Assembly (NCBI GenBank): GCA_964427855.1 | Contig: CAYRVH010000024.1 | Span: 1 to 50,376 of the forward strand | From: JAUPKT01 sp964427855 | GTDB taxonomy: Bacteria; Desulfobacterota; Desulfomonilia; Desulfomonilales; Desulfomonilaceae | Length of the DNA: 50,376 bases | Direction: 5' to 3' | In this document: positions 33,683 to 42,748 of the stretch, piece by piece | How the letters are laid out: the number at the start of each line of letters is the position of its first letter | How positions within the stretch are numbered: the first letter of the stretch is position 1 | Notes under the pieces: generated by a model | Told to the model about the DNA's origin: nothing | What the model saw: only the letters and a program-made list of their open reading frames with translations | Databases searched by the model: none | Translations under genes and position numbers: made by a program

Positions 33683-33706
33683 CTCAACATACCTTTTCCC
33701 CATGCG

Positions 33707-33745
33707 AAGCCCCGGTCCTCATCCTCCTTTCCGGGGCTTTCCTTT
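33707..33745 (+). terminator. Intrinsic terminator after the clpB-CBS genes
   Basis: AAGCCCCGG, 15-base loop, CCGGGGCTT, then TCCTTTG. The T-rich side is on the plus strand, so it serves clpB/CBS rather than the convergent TPR gene. Confidence 0.75.
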
Positions 33746-33796
33746 GTCCACTGGCCACCAAGCCCCCGCCCGCTCCTAAAACTGCCGGCCACTCCC

Positions 33797-34786
33797 CTAC
33801 CACAAAGGCCTCAAAGGCTGTTGAGGGGCCTCCGGTCTCGGGGCCGGCTTCACTGCGCGGGCAAGCGCGGCGATGCGCTGCGCGATCGCGTCCCGCAGTT
33901 CCGGTTTTGGGCGGCGGCGCGCGGCTTCGAGATACGAGGCGAGCGCGTCTGAGTAGGCCTGTTCTCGTTCCTGGAGCCGCCCCAAGTGATAGTGGGCCTC
34001 GGGATCCGTGGGGTCTTCGGTCGCAGCCCTTTTCAGGTCAGCCATGGCCTTCTCAAAGCTCCCCTGCGATTCATAGAGCAGCCCCCGTGTGACCAACAAT
34101 CCTCTTAACGAAGGGCACAAAGGGATGGCCGCAGAGAGATCCTGCAAGGCGCCCTCAGTGTTGTTCTTTTTCAGGCGCGTCAGGGCTCGGTTGTAATATG
34201 CCTGGTAAAATGCGGGATTGAGTTCCAAAGCCCTTGAAAAAAAGGTCTCCGCCGCATTCGCATCTCCTTTTCTCGCATAGCGGTTGCCGACGTTCCAGCA
34301 ACCCACCGCCGAAGTCGTCTCATCTTTTATTCTCGTTTCCAAGACGGCGATGTTGAATATGACGCGCTCTCGCGCATCCCCGTCCGTGATCAGTGGCAGC
34401 GCCTTGTGGTAGAGCGCAAGCGCCTCTGATTCGCTCCCAGGATTCATCTCGAGGATGCTTGCCGACGCAATCAAGGCGCCCACGTTGCCCGGGTCAATCT
34501 CAAGCGCTGTCTTGTAGTCTTGTAAGGCTTTATCAGGCCGGTTGCACATCTCCAAGGCTTTGCCTCGCGCCAGAAGATGGTCGACGCGGTCCGGCTCTCG
34601 GCTGAGAGCCCGAGTGTAGAGCGCCGCGGCTTCCTGAAAACGCCCTTGCGCCAAGGCTTGGGCTGCGGGCTCAGACGCATCCTTCACCGGCAAAGAGCCG
34701 CCTTGTGGGGCGGCCGATGAAGGGGTTTGTTCTGCCGCAACCGCCGGCAATAGACCTTCGAGGAGGACAATCCACACACATAACAT
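33797..34786 (-). CDS. Exported TPR-repeat protein
   Basis: 329 residues from the ATG at 34786. The frame is open up to 35026, but that part contains the translation of an intergenic repeat ('S-H-Y-R-G-D-D'), so it is unlikely to be protein; a non-ATG start shortly upstream, including R-R-S-D-W-R-F, would give a better signal peptide. A hydrophobic stretch with A-V-A-A|E-Q suggests export. At least six tetratricopeptide repeats follow ('AAALYTRALSREPDRVDHLLARGKALEM', 'ALQDYKTALEIDPGNVGALI', 'AETFFSRALELNPAFYQAYYNRAL' and so on). The C-terminal tail is proline-rich. It is a scaffold for protein interactions, probably in the periplasm; the partner is unknown. Confidence 0.75.
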   Translation of the reverse strand: MLCVWIVLLEGLLPAVAAEQTPSSAAPQGGSLPVKDASEPAAQALAQGRFQEAAALYTRALSREPDRVDHLLARGKALEMCNRPDKALQDYKTALEIDPGNVGALIASASILEMNPGSESEALALYHKALPLITDGDARERVIFNIAVLETRIKDETTSAVGCWNVGNRYARKGDANAAETFFSRALELNPAFYQAYYNRALTRLKKNNTEGALQDLSAAIPLCPSLRGLLVTRGLLYESQGSFEKAMADLKRAATEDPTDPEAHYHLGRLQEREQAYSDALASYLEAARRRPKPELRDAIAQRIAALARAVKPAPRPEAPQQPLRPLW

Positions 34787-35141
34787 CAGCGCGAAGCGCC
34801 AATCCGAACGTCTTGGCGTTGCGCCGAGGTTCGGAGGATCGCCGCCGAATTCGATGGAGTCTCCGCCAATGTCATCCCCGCGATAATGGGAAGCCAGGAA
34901 TATTGGATCCGGCGTCGAGTCTGATATGACGGACGCGTACTGGGCGCCATGACGGAGGAGGCGATTGCGTCGCCGCGCCCTCGATGACAGAAACCGGCGG
35001 GGAAATAAAGGCGATGAACTGAGCATCTGTTGGCGCCCTCCAAAATCAGTGCGTCGATCTGAGGCCCATTATATACACCGCTTCTCGGAATTAATCACGA
35101 ATTCGTCCCGCGGTCGTCACGTTGCCGCCACTTTCCACCCT

Positions 35142-35215
35142 GTCATGTCGAGCGAAGCGAGAACTCTCTACCCAAAGGGGAAGATTTCTCAGTCGCAAGG
35201 CTCCTTCGGAATGAC
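35142..35215. repeat. Dispersed repeat family A, copy 3
   Basis: GTCATGTCGAGCGAAGCGAGAA at the left and AAGATTTCTCAGTCGCAAGGCTCC, then TTCGGAATGAC, at the right. A degenerate half copy (GTCCTTCGCAATGACAAA) follows at about 35250. The rest of the 35027-35487 gap holds only fragments such as TTAATCACGAATTCG (35091). Confidence 0.75.
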
Positions 35216-35502
35216 ATGAATGTCGCAGCGACCCTCTCTTGTACGAGGCTGGTCCTTCGCAATGACAAAAAGCCGGCTCTCCAGGCTCCACAGAGGTTTC
35301 CAAAAGTACTTGCTCATTTGATCATGCGGAGCTCATTCGGGTGGCAATACCGAAAACCGCTATACATGCCGAAAAAATGTGTGCGAGCGAGTGCACGGGA
35401 CTCATAGAGCTTTGGTGCCTTGCACGTGGGCCGGTTGCCTGATAGTAGCTATAACCAGGCCCTCTTGATCGGCCTCATGCTTCTCTCAAAGGAGCGCCTT
35501 GG

Positions 35503-36114
35503 ATGCGTCAAGGCTTGCAACACGTTCGAGCCGTGCTCGCTGCTATTCCGATTCTCGTGCTCGCGGCATCTCACGCCCCGTCAGACGATTCCTTCCCTCG
35601 GTCTGAAGGTCCCGCGCGCGTGCGGATAGCCATACATTGCGCCCGCGGCCTCCTACAGGTGTGGCTGGGACCGCATCTCATTCGGGAATACCCCATAGAG
35701 ACCGGCAAGGGGGGCATCCACAAGAGACGCAGCGGAGATCACCGCACGCCCATTGGGGAATACGAGATCGCCTGGATGGCGTCCCGTCATTCCCCCAAGG
35801 GGTATCGCATTGTTGACGGGAGAAGCTGGTGCCGCGACAACAAGTTCATCGACGCTGCCACTGGGCCCCCTTTGGAAAAACTTTGGAGTGCGTCCTACGG
35901 CGCGGACGAAGCCTCCATCATGAGTCTCAATTATCCCAATGAGAAGGATCGCGGCCGTGGATTTACGGGGGATTGCATCCACATCCATTCCGACAAACAT
36001 CTGGTTGATGGGGCCCTCACCAAGTCATTTGGCTGTATCCACATGTTCCCTCAGGATGCGAAGGAGCTCTACGACCTTGTGTCTGTAGGCACGCCGGTCA
36101 AGATATTTCCCTGA
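35503..36114 (+). CDS. L,D-transpeptidase (YkuD family), exported
   Basis: 203 residues from ATG 35503, behind AAAGGAG. A signal peptide of about 23 residues ('VLAAIPILVLAASHA') sends it to the periplasm. The YkuD domain spans about 38-200: 'RIAIHCARGLLQVWLGPHLIREYPIETGKGG', 'RTPIGEYEI', and the active site H162 with S175-F-G-C178-I-H, where Cys attacks the substrate. The usual Arg two residues after the cysteine is His here. Such enzymes cross-link peptidoglycan stem peptides or attach proteins to them. It is transcribed alone, towards prfA. Confidence 0.88.
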   Translation: MRQGLQHVRAVLAAIPILVLAASHAPSDDSFPRSEGPARVRIAIHCARGLLQVWLGPHLIREYPIETGKGGIHKRRSGDHRTPIGEYEIAWMASRHSPKGYRIVDGRSWCRDNKFIDAATGPPLEKLWSASYGADEASIMSLNYPNEKDRGRGFTGDCIHIHSDKHLVDGALTKSFGCIHMFPQDAKELYDLVSVGTPVKIFP

Positions 36115-36275
36115 ACAGCGGCTGGCAAGGCGGTTTTGGCTGCGGCTGATGAGCGCGGCCACGCGCACGTCAATGTCATTTTCTCGCAGGAAGACATCCC
36201 GAGGCGCGGCTCGAAGACCATACTATTTCTTCACACGGCGGGTTTTGTGCCTGCAAAATGTTGAGAGGTGAGAAG

Positions 36276-37355
36276 CTAATTTTCGAGATTTTGCTTGATT
36301 GCTTCAGCTTGGAAATACACGACGAGGGGGTCAATGAGTTCGTCAAATTTCCCTTCCATGATGGAATCTAATTTGTAGAGGGTGAGGCCGATGCGGTGAT
36401 CTGTCACGCGGTTTTGAGGAAAGTTGTAGGTACGTATGCGCTCAGACCTGTCTCCTGACCCCACCTGGCTCTTGCGTTCCCTGCTGATCTCCGAATTGCG
36501 TTGCTGCTCCATGCGATCCAACAAGCGGGCCTGGAGGATCTTGAGCGCCTTGGCCTTGTTTTTATGTTGAGATTTCTCATCCTGGCAGGTGACGACGAGA
36601 TTTGTGGGGAGGTGCGTGACCCTCACCGCGGAGTCGGTGGTATTGACGCTCTGGCCGCCGGGGCCGGATGATCGATAGACATCTATCTTGAGGTCTTTTG
36701 GGTCGATCTCTATCTCCAGTTCATCGGCTTCGGGGAGCACTGCCACGGTGACTGCGGATGTGTGAATTCGTCCCTGGGATTCCGTTGTCGGCACCCGCTG
36801 CACGCGATGAACGCCTCGTTCATATTTGAGCCTCGAATACGCTCCTTGACCATGCACCAAGGCGATGACTTCCTTGAAACCGCCTGTGGCGCTCAACGAT
36901 GTGGACATCATCTCGACGCGCCAGCGCCGACTCTCAGCATACCTGCAATAGGCCCTGAACAAGTCTGCCGCGAACAAGGAGGCCTCTTCTCCGCCTGTGC
37001 CCGCTCGAATCTCGAGAAACGTATTTTTCTGATCGTTGGGATCCTTGGGGAGGAGCAGCACATTGAGCATCTGCTCCAACTCTTCCTGCTTGGATTTCAA
37101 GCGCGGCAAGTCCTCACGCGCCAGCGATACCAGCTCATGGTCCTCTTCTTCCTGGAGCATGGTCTCCAGTTCATGTATCTCCCCGATCGTATCGGTCAGG
37201 GCTCGATACGTCTTGACGATCTCGGAGAGCTCGGCCTGCTCCTGCGCCAGTTTTTTGAGCTTTTTTGGATCAGCCATCACCTCGGGCCGCGCAAGCTGCT
37301 GGTTGAGGTCTTCATAGCGCTGATTGAGTTCTTCTAGTTTCGACAATACCTGCAT
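36276..37355 (-). CDS. prfA: Peptide chain release factor 1
   Basis: 359 residues, normal. Recognises UAA/UAG and triggers release of the finished protein. The N-terminal helical domain (about 1-100) is followed by 'EIRAGTGGEEASLFAADLFRAY'. The decoding tripeptide region is R-V-P-T-T-E-S-Q-G-R (P-T-T at 189-191, where E. coli RF1 has P-A-T), and 'VAVLPE' marks it as RF1 rather than RF2. G-G-Q is at 233-235. It follows the DUF1385 gene by under 30 bp and probably shares its transcript. The usual next gene prmC, which methylates the GGQ glutamine, is absent. Confidence 0.96.
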   Translation of the reverse strand: MQVLSKLEELNQRYEDLNQQLARPEVMADPKKLKKLAQEQAELSEIVKTYRALTDTIGEIHELETMLQEEEDHELVSLAREDLPRLKSKQEELEQMLNVLLLPKDPNDQKNTFLEIRAGTGGEEASLFAADLFRAYCRYAESRRWRVEMMSTSLSATGGFKEVIALVHGQGAYSRLKYERGVHRVQRVPTTESQGRIHTSAVTVAVLPEADELEIEIDPKDLKIDVYRSSGPGGQSVNTTDSAVRVTHLPTNLVVTCQDEKSQHKNKAKALKILQARLLDRMEQQRNSEISRERKSQVGSGDRSERIRTYNFPQNRVTDHRIGLTLYKLDSIMEGKFDELIDPLVVYFQAEAIKQNLEN

Positions 37356-37382
37356 GATCCGCCGACACGCCCGACGCCATCG

Positions 37383-38333
37383 TCAGGCCCAGCCTCTTTC
37401 CCTCTCGAGGGTTCTCTTCAAGGCCACCAATGCCACTTCGATTTGATCGTCGCTGGGTTCCCGGGTGGTAAGTCTCTGCAGCAGCAAGCCCGGTTTTAGT
37501 ACCACGTCGAGCAAAGGATTGCGCACCCGCTCCCCAAAGCGGATCAACTCGTATGAAAACCCGGCAATAGGCAGCAGCAGAAACATCTTCACCGCAATAA
37601 AAAACAAGTTTGTCGCCATCTTGTTTCCAAAAAGGTCGTTTGGGAAGAAAGGAAATACGAGACTGAAAAGAAAAATACTCACCAATAACACCAACATGAT
37701 AAACGCAGTTCCGCAGCGCGCGTGCAACGTGGGATACTTTCGGGCATTCTCCACTGTCAATTCCTCGCCCTGCTCATACGCATGGATGGACTTGTGTTCG
37801 GCCCCGTGATACTGAAAGACCCTACGAATCTCTTTCATCAAAGAAATGGCAAAGATATATCCTACGAAAATGGCAACCTTGATCACGCCGTCTATCACGT
37901 GGAACCAAAGGCTCTTCACCGTGAGTTCCCTTCCAAACAGGAGGCCCATGCCCAGCGTCGCGAGGTGTGGGATGACGACAAACAACACAAGCGCGGCCCC
38001 AATGGCGAACGCAATCGTTCCCGCGAGCGCCCAAGGGCTCAGTTTTTCCTCTTCCTCGCCCACGGCCTCCTGGGCGGAGTAGCTCAAGGCCTGGATGCCG
38101 TTGAACAAGGCCTCATACAGAACAATGCAGCCTCTCAGGAACGGCTTTTTGAGCGCCGGCCATCGCTCCATGGGAGAATACCAGCGGTCTTCCCGCACAC
38201 TCAACTGTCCGTCAGGTTTCCGCACCACCACCGTGAACGTCTTCGGGGCTCGCATCATGATCCCCTCGATGACGGCCTGTCCCCCTACCTTGATCAATTC
38301 TGGGCCTTTTGCGCCTTCGGTGTGTAATAACAT
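37383..38333 (-). CDS. DUF1385 integral membrane protein (YqhQ-like)
   Basis: 316 residues from ATG 38333; an in-frame ATG at 38390 adds 19 residues not seen in the family. The N-terminal soluble part has the hallmark 'VGGQAVIEGIMMRAPKTFTVVVRKPDG'. About four hydrophobic segments follow, with 'YHGAEHKSIHAYE' in the middle, a histidine-rich conserved motif suggesting metal or substrate binding, and 'HARCGTAFIMLVLLVS'. Biochemical function is unknown. The position between rpmE and prfA is a widely conserved neighbourhood. Confidence 0.88.
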   Translation of the reverse strand: MLLHTEGAKGPELIKVGGQAVIEGIMMRAPKTFTVVVRKPDGQLSVREDRWYSPMERWPALKKPFLRGCIVLYEALFNGIQALSYSAQEAVGEEEEKLSPWALAGTIAFAIGAALVLFVVIPHLATLGMGLLFGRELTVKSLWFHVIDGVIKVAIFVGYIFAISLMKEIRRVFQYHGAEHKSIHAYEQGEELTVENARKYPTLHARCGTAFIMLVLLVSIFLFSLVFPFFPNDLFGNKMATNLFFIAVKMFLLLPIAGFSYELIRFGERVRNPLLDVVLKPGLLLQRLTTREPSDDQIEVALVALKRTLERERGWA

Positions 38334-38432
38334 TCGATGTACAACCCGCTCTCTTGGGAACAAGCCCTCATCGCAACGCTCCGTAGGCATACGGGCGCCG
38401 TTGCCGGACTCGACCCGATAAAGGCAAGAAAG

Positions 38433-38744
38433 CTATTGAGCTTCTTTTTTTGCCGTCTTTGTTGCTTTTTTTGCTTTTTCGGCGGGGGCTGACGGGGCTG
38501 CGTTCTTCCTGGTAGTCTTTACGGGTTTTTTCCCAGTGGAGACAGGCTTATCGCCATATTTCTTCATAAACCGTTCGACCCGTCCCGCGCTGTCCACCAG
38601 CTTTTGCTTCCCTGTGAAAAATGGGTGGCACGCCGAGCATATCTCGAGTTTATATTCGCTTTTCAGAGATCGCGTCCGTATAGTATTCCCGCATGCGCAC
38701 ACGAAAACGCTGTCCTGGAATTGAGGGTGTATGCCTTTTTTCAT
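38433..38744 (-). CDS. rpmE: 50S ribosomal protein L31 with basic C-terminal tail
   Basis: 103 residues, longer than the usual 65-75. The first 70 are normal zinc-type L31: 'MKKGIHPQFQDSVFVCACGN', cysteines in C-A-C-G and C-S-A-C-H binding zinc, and 'HPFFTGKQKLVDSAGRVERFMKKYG'. The last 30 residues are a low-complexity K/A/T/P tail that probably binds rRNA. GGAGG stands seven bases before ATG 38744. It is expressed from its own promoter, downstream of rho. Confidence 0.95.
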   Translation of the reverse strand: MKKGIHPQFQDSVFVCACGNTIRTRSLKSEYKLEICSACHPFFTGKQKLVDSAGRVERFMKKYGDKPVSTGKKPVKTTRKNAAPSAPAEKAKKATKTAKKEAQ

Positions 38745-38774
38745 GATCGGCCTCCATCATGTACTAAACAACAG

Positions 38775-38803
38775 ATACTAATATAAAAAAACAAATAGTG
38801 CAA
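38775..38803 (-). promoter_or_regulatory. Probable rpmE promoter
   Basis: Read on the minus strand: TTGCAC (38803-38798), a 17 bp spacer rich in T, and TAGTAT (38780-38775), 31 bp before the rpmE start. Confidence 0.5.
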
Positions 38804-38859
38804 ATATCCTGTCCACTCTCTATGCGCATGGTTGAGCCACGTCATCGAACCGCGCTTTT

Positions 38860-39040
38860 CAAGGCGAATGACTGCATCCGACGTTTCTCAAAGTCCGTCA
38901 CAAACTCGCCCGCCCAGGGGAATCCGGGAGACGCATTACGAATCCCCACTCTCGTGAGGATAAGAGAGCGGCAACACGCGCCCCTTTTGCCTTTGATTGC
39001 GAGGACTTCACGAACATCGAATTCTCGTGAAGTAACGTGC
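38860..39040. repeat. Degenerate family B-like repeat
   Basis: Fills the 314 bp gap between rho and rpmE. Recognisable blocks are GGGGAATCCGGGAGAC, GAATCCCCACTCTCGTGAGGAT, ACACGCGCCC and a final GAATTCTCGTGAAG. The order matches family B but with many changes, so it looks like an old copy. Confidence 0.45.
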
Positions 39041-39058
39041 ATGATCGCATCCCGCGAT

Positions 39059-40312
39059 CTACCGATTCATGACTTCCAAGAATTCTTTATTGGAATCAGT
39101 TTGCATTATCTTGTCCAAGAGGAATTCCATCGCGTCCACGGAGTTCATATCGGCAAGGAGCTTGCGCAACAGCCAGATGCGCTGCAAATCCTGCTGAGGC
39201 ACCAAGAGTTCCTCCTTGCGCGTGCCGGAGCGATTGATGTCGATGCACGGGAATATGCGTCTCTCGAGAAGCCGCCGATCCAAATGGATCTCCATATTGC
39301 CGGTGCCTTTGAATTCTTCATAAATTACTTCATCCATCTTGCTGCCCGTGTCGATGAGAGCAGTGGCGATGATCGTGAGGCTCCCGCCTTCCTCGATATT
39401 TCGCGCGGCGCCAAAAAAGCGTTTTGGGCGGTGCAAGGCATTGGAATCCACGCCGCCTGATAAGATTTTGCCGCTTGGGGGGACGACCGTGTTGTGGGCT
39501 CGAGCCAGACGCGTGATGCTGTCCAGGAGGATCACCACGTCCCGCTTGTGCTCGACGAGACGTTTCGCCTTTTCAATGACCATGTCGGCGACTTGCACGT
39601 GTCGTTGCGCAGGCTCGTCAAAGGTGGACGAGATGACTTCTCCGTGTACTGAACGCTGCATGTCAGTAACCTCTTCGGGCCTTTCGTCGATGAGGAGCAC
39701 GATGAGGTACACGTCGGGGTGATTGATAGTAAGGCTGTTGGCAATTTGTTGGAGCAGCACGGTCTTCCCCGCTTTGGGCGGCGACACGATCAGCGCCCTT
39801 TGCCCCTTTCCAATGGGAGTGAGCAAGTCCATGATTCTCATGGAATACTGCGTGGGACCAATTTCAAGCTTCAGCCTTTCGTCGGGATACAAGGGCGTGA
39901 GATTGTCAAACAGCACTTTGTCTCGTATCGACTCTGGGTCTTCGCCATTGATCTTTTCCACCTTGAGGAGCGCAAAGTACCGTTCGGTGTCCTTTGGGGG
40001 ACGGATGTAGCCTGAGATGGTGTCTCCCGTACGCATGTTGAAACGTCTTATCTGGCTGGGAGACACGTAAATATCATCGGGTCCGGGCAAGTAGTTGTAA
40101 TCCGGCGCCCTCAAGAAGCCAAATCCGTCGGGCAGGGTCTCGAGAACCCCTTCACCCGTTATGGGAGCCTCTTTCTCGGTCTGTTGATGCGCCTGAAGAA
40201 TGGCGAAAATCAATTCCTGTTTCCGCATGCTGCCCGCGCCCTCTACGGCCAGCGCATGGGCTATGGACATAAGTTCACTAACTTTTTTCTCCTTGAGTTC
40301 TGCAACGTCCAT
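39059..40312 (-). CDS. rho: Transcription termination factor Rho
   Basis: 417 residues. Hexameric RNA helicase that ends untranslated transcripts. An N-terminal helical Rho_N domain (about 4-45) is followed by an OB/cold-shock RNA-binding domain (about 52-120, 'DGFGFLRAPDYNYLPGPDDIYVS'). The ATPase core has Walker A S-P-P-K-A-G-K-T (about 177-184), 'DVYLIVLLIDERPEEVTDM', 'DVVILLDSITRLARAHN' and Q/R-loop 'PSGKILSGGVD'. CAGGAG precedes ATG 40312. Several hairpins in this window lack T-runs, which fits Rho-assisted termination. Confidence 0.97.
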   Translation of the reverse strand: MDVAELKEKKVSELMSIAHALAVEGAGSMRKQELIFAILQAHQQTEKEAPITGEGVLETLPDGFGFLRAPDYNYLPGPDDIYVSPSQIRRFNMRTGDTISGYIRPPKDTERYFALLKVEKINGEDPESIRDKVLFDNLTPLYPDERLKLEIGPTQYSMRIMDLLTPIGKGQRALIVSPPKAGKTVLLQQIANSLTINHPDVYLIVLLIDERPEEVTDMQRSVHGEVISSTFDEPAQRHVQVADMVIEKAKRLVEHKRDVVILLDSITRLARAHNTVVPPSGKILSGGVDSNALHRPKRFFGAARNIEEGGSLTIIATALIDTGSKMDEVIYEEFKGTGNMEIHLDRRLLERRIFPCIDINRSGTRKEELLVPQQDLQRIWLLRKLLADMNSVDAMEFLLDKIMQTDSNKEFLEVMNR

Positions 40313-40770
40313 GACGGCTCCTGATGTGTGTGCTTTTGTTCGGAATCTATTGTCGATATTGGCGTGCTGATCTGAAGTTGTCGCGTGGATGGGTCGTATC
40401 CCTACGCCATTGACTTCATTGGTTGAACCCCGGTCCTTCGGAATCTGTCATCGAGTTGAATGATATCCCTGGGTGGGTAATCTTCAAAGTCACTCAATAT
40501 GTATGCAACCTCCTTTAGTCTGTCAAGCCCTTTTGCAGGACATCGTGAGGATAGTGACATACCGCTGGGGACACAGGAGCCGGCATGCCGTGTAGAGGGT
40601 TCTCGAAAGCGCCCACGAATTCGAGAATGTGCGGGTCATTTCGACGAAAACCTTTTGAGCGCGCCGCAACGCCCTCTTCTGCGCAATTATGCCGCCTGTG
40701 GTACCATGTGTCGATAATCATTGACTTATGTGGTGAATCATAGTAGAGTGCTTCATTAGCGAGGTGTGGA
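40313..40770. other. Divergent gap between rho and the M23 peptidase gene
   Basis: 458 bp. It holds a repeat scrap (GGGTTCTCGAAAGCGCCCACGAATTCGAGAA near 40601-40630) and must contain two promoters. A TTGACT at 40721-40726 lies before the M23 gene without a properly spaced -10. No gene seen. Confidence 0.5.
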
Positions 40771-42153
40771 TTGAGGGCGGAACTACGTGTTACACTGCAA
40801 CCCCGGTATGGGCGGGCCGCCAGCGGCGCAGTCACGCGCGTGCTGATCTTTGCGGCGCTAATAGTCTGTGTGGCCGCGATGTTCGCGGCGCTCTATCATG
40901 ACGCCGCATTATCTTCGTACATGCCCCTTTCCATAATATCGCCGTCCCGACCGTCTCCCTCCTCCGGCCCGGAGACCTGCGCGGCCGAAACTGACACCTC
41001 AAAAGCAATGCAGCCCCCTGGCTATAACGGGAGTCAAGAAATCGCGGATCTGACAAGTCCGGGCGATACTCTCCTGTCGCTGCTGTATGAGAATATTCAA
41101 GACGACTTTGTCGCGGAAAAGGTGGCCGCGTCGCTCCAATCCATCATAGAAGTTCATCTCAAAAGGCAGTTTGACCCCAACAGTCCCTTCAAACCAGGCA
41201 AACGTTACAGCATCGTCATGGACAAGGACGGTCTGTTCATCAAGGCAACATTCGAACTGGAGCCGTCGGAAATATTCCACTGCTCGGTGGTTGATGGACT
41301 CCTCAAATCTTGGAAGGAAGAAGTCGTTCTTGATTTTAAGGAAGAGACCGTCTCATTCCCCGTCATCGGGGATTTGACCGAATCGGTGCTGAATGCCGGA
41401 GAAGGGGTGGAGCTGGCGCTCAAACTCAGCAGCGTATTTCGGTGGGACATCGACTTCCGTTCTGAGTCAATGCGTGGGGATGTATGCAAGGTCTTGTTTG
41501 AACGGCGATATGCGGACGACCGGCCGTCCGGATATGGTCGCATCCTGAGCGCGGTGTACGAAGGCCGCAAGACCGGCAAAAAAACGGCCGTACTGTTCAA
41601 CAACGAATACTACGACGAGAATGGAGTTCAACTGAAGAAAAACTTCCTTCGATCGCCGCTGAGTGTGCTCAAGGTCAGCTCTCGATACGGTATGCGGTTC
41701 CATCCAGTGTTTCGAGTGTGGCGGAAGCATGATGGCGTGGATTATGCCGCCCCGCAGGGCACGCCGGTGTGGGCCGTTGCCAATGGCGTGGTCACCTTCG
41801 CCGGTTGGCATAGCGGATATGGCAATTACGTATGTGTGAAACACGACAACGGCTACGAAAGCAGGTACGGGCATCTTCGGAGGATGTTTGTGAAAGTTGG
41901 CCAACGCGTCAAGCAGCGGCAGAAGATCGGTCTGGTGGGCATGACCGGCGTTGCCACCGGCCCTCATCTTGACTTCCAATTGCTGCTGAAAGGAAAACAT
42001 GTCAATCCCCTCGGCGTGAAGATGGTCGCCGAGGTTCGATCTGTCCCTGAGCCCTTGAAAGAACGCTTCAATTTCCTCGCCCAGCAGTACCAGCACAAAA
42101 TCAGCAGAATGATACTCAGTCAGGAGAGCGCCGAGGGCGTTGCCCGGCGATGA
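40771..42153 (+). CDS. M23 family peptidase/LytM-domain protein
   Basis: 460 residues from TTG 40771 behind GAGGTG. One N-terminal membrane anchor (about 23-42, 'VLIFAALIVCVAAMFAALY') leaves the rest in the periplasm. A middle OapA/LysM-like region (about 85-280) precedes the M23 domain (about 300-430). Zinc-site residues H320 and D324 (K-H-D-G-V-D) and the catalytic His368 (Y-G-H-L) are present. The usual H-x-H reads H399-L-D401, so the third zinc ligand is Asp instead of His. The enzyme may cut peptidoglycan cross-links, or act as an inactive activator of an amidase as EnvC and NlpD do. Confidence 0.87.
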   Translation: MRAELRVTLQPRYGRAASGAVTRVLIFAALIVCVAAMFAALYHDAALSSYMPLSIISPSRPSPSSGPETCAAETDTSKAMQPPGYNGSQEIADLTSPGDTLLSLLYENIQDDFVAEKVAASLQSIIEVHLKRQFDPNSPFKPGKRYSIVMDKDGLFIKATFELEPSEIFHCSVVDGLLKSWKEEVVLDFKEETVSFPVIGDLTESVLNAGEGVELALKLSSVFRWDIDFRSESMRGDVCKVLFERRYADDRPSGYGRILSAVYEGRKTGKKTAVLFNNEYYDENGVQLKKNFLRSPLSVLKVSSRYGMRFHPVFRVWRKHDGVDYAAPQGTPVWAVANGVVTFAGWHSGYGNYVCVKHDNGYESRYGHLRRMFVKVGQRVKQRQKIGLVGMTGVATGPHLDFQLLLKGKHVNPLGVKMVAEVRSVPEPLKERFNFLAQQYQHKISRMILSQESAEGVARR

Positions 42154-42494
42154 CCCCGCCCCATCTGATCTCAAATAACAAGCCTCGGAGCCCCGCTGTG
42201 TCGCCGCAAAGCAGCATCGATGTCATCTCAAAGGAACGCCGCGTTTAATTCCTCTGGAGACAACGCACATCTCATTCAATTCGCCGCTCTTCTCCAAAAA
42301 CACCATTGCTGTAGTGTGGAGCGGTGCTAGAAATGTCAGTCGAAATGAGGTCCGCATCGTCGAGTTGGCCTGGGCTCTTGAAAGCGGCTGAAGGGCCAGG
42401 AGAGCCGAAACCATGTGATTTCGAACAAGCGAGGCTCGAACGAGAATGAGACGCCGAGACATTCATGTCATTTGGAAGGAGCCTTGCGAGCCGT
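42154..42494. other. Intergenic region after the M23 gene
   Basis: No gene recognised. The left part shows no motif; from 42465 a half copy of repeat A (TGTCATTTGGAAGGAGCCTTGCGAG) precedes the full copy. The following stretch, 42568-42748, contains ACTTTCGAGAAGG but no T-run hairpin for either convergent gene. Confidence 0.45.
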
Positions 42495-42567
42495 GTCATT
42501 TCGAAGGAGCCTTGCGACTGAGAAATCTTTCTGGTTGGTCAAGATTTCTCGCTTCGCTCGAAATGAC
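42495..42567. repeat. Dispersed repeat family A, copy 4
   Basis: Nearly identical to the copy at the end of the window: GTCATTTCGAAGGAGCCTTGCGACTGAGAAATCTTTC and AAGATTTCTCGCTTCGCTCGAAATGAC, differing mainly in the central loop. It is followed by an extra CGCTCGAAATGACAGG. Confidence 0.8.
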
Positions 42568-42748
42568 AGGAGAAAAGCGCTCGAAATGACAGGAGAAGAG
42601 TGGCGAAAATGACTGCCAGGTCATTGAATTCGTGCCTACTTTCGAGAAGGTTTTAGCAACTTTCCCCCTTTTTACACCCAAAAAAACACACCTCAACCGC
42701 ATCACTTCATAGATCAACAACCACTCAACATTATTGCGCAATGTCCTT

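Noticed and set aside
38798..39460. 220-codon plus-strand frame over rho
   Set aside because: Antisense to the unmistakable Rho coding sequence and extending into a decayed repeat.
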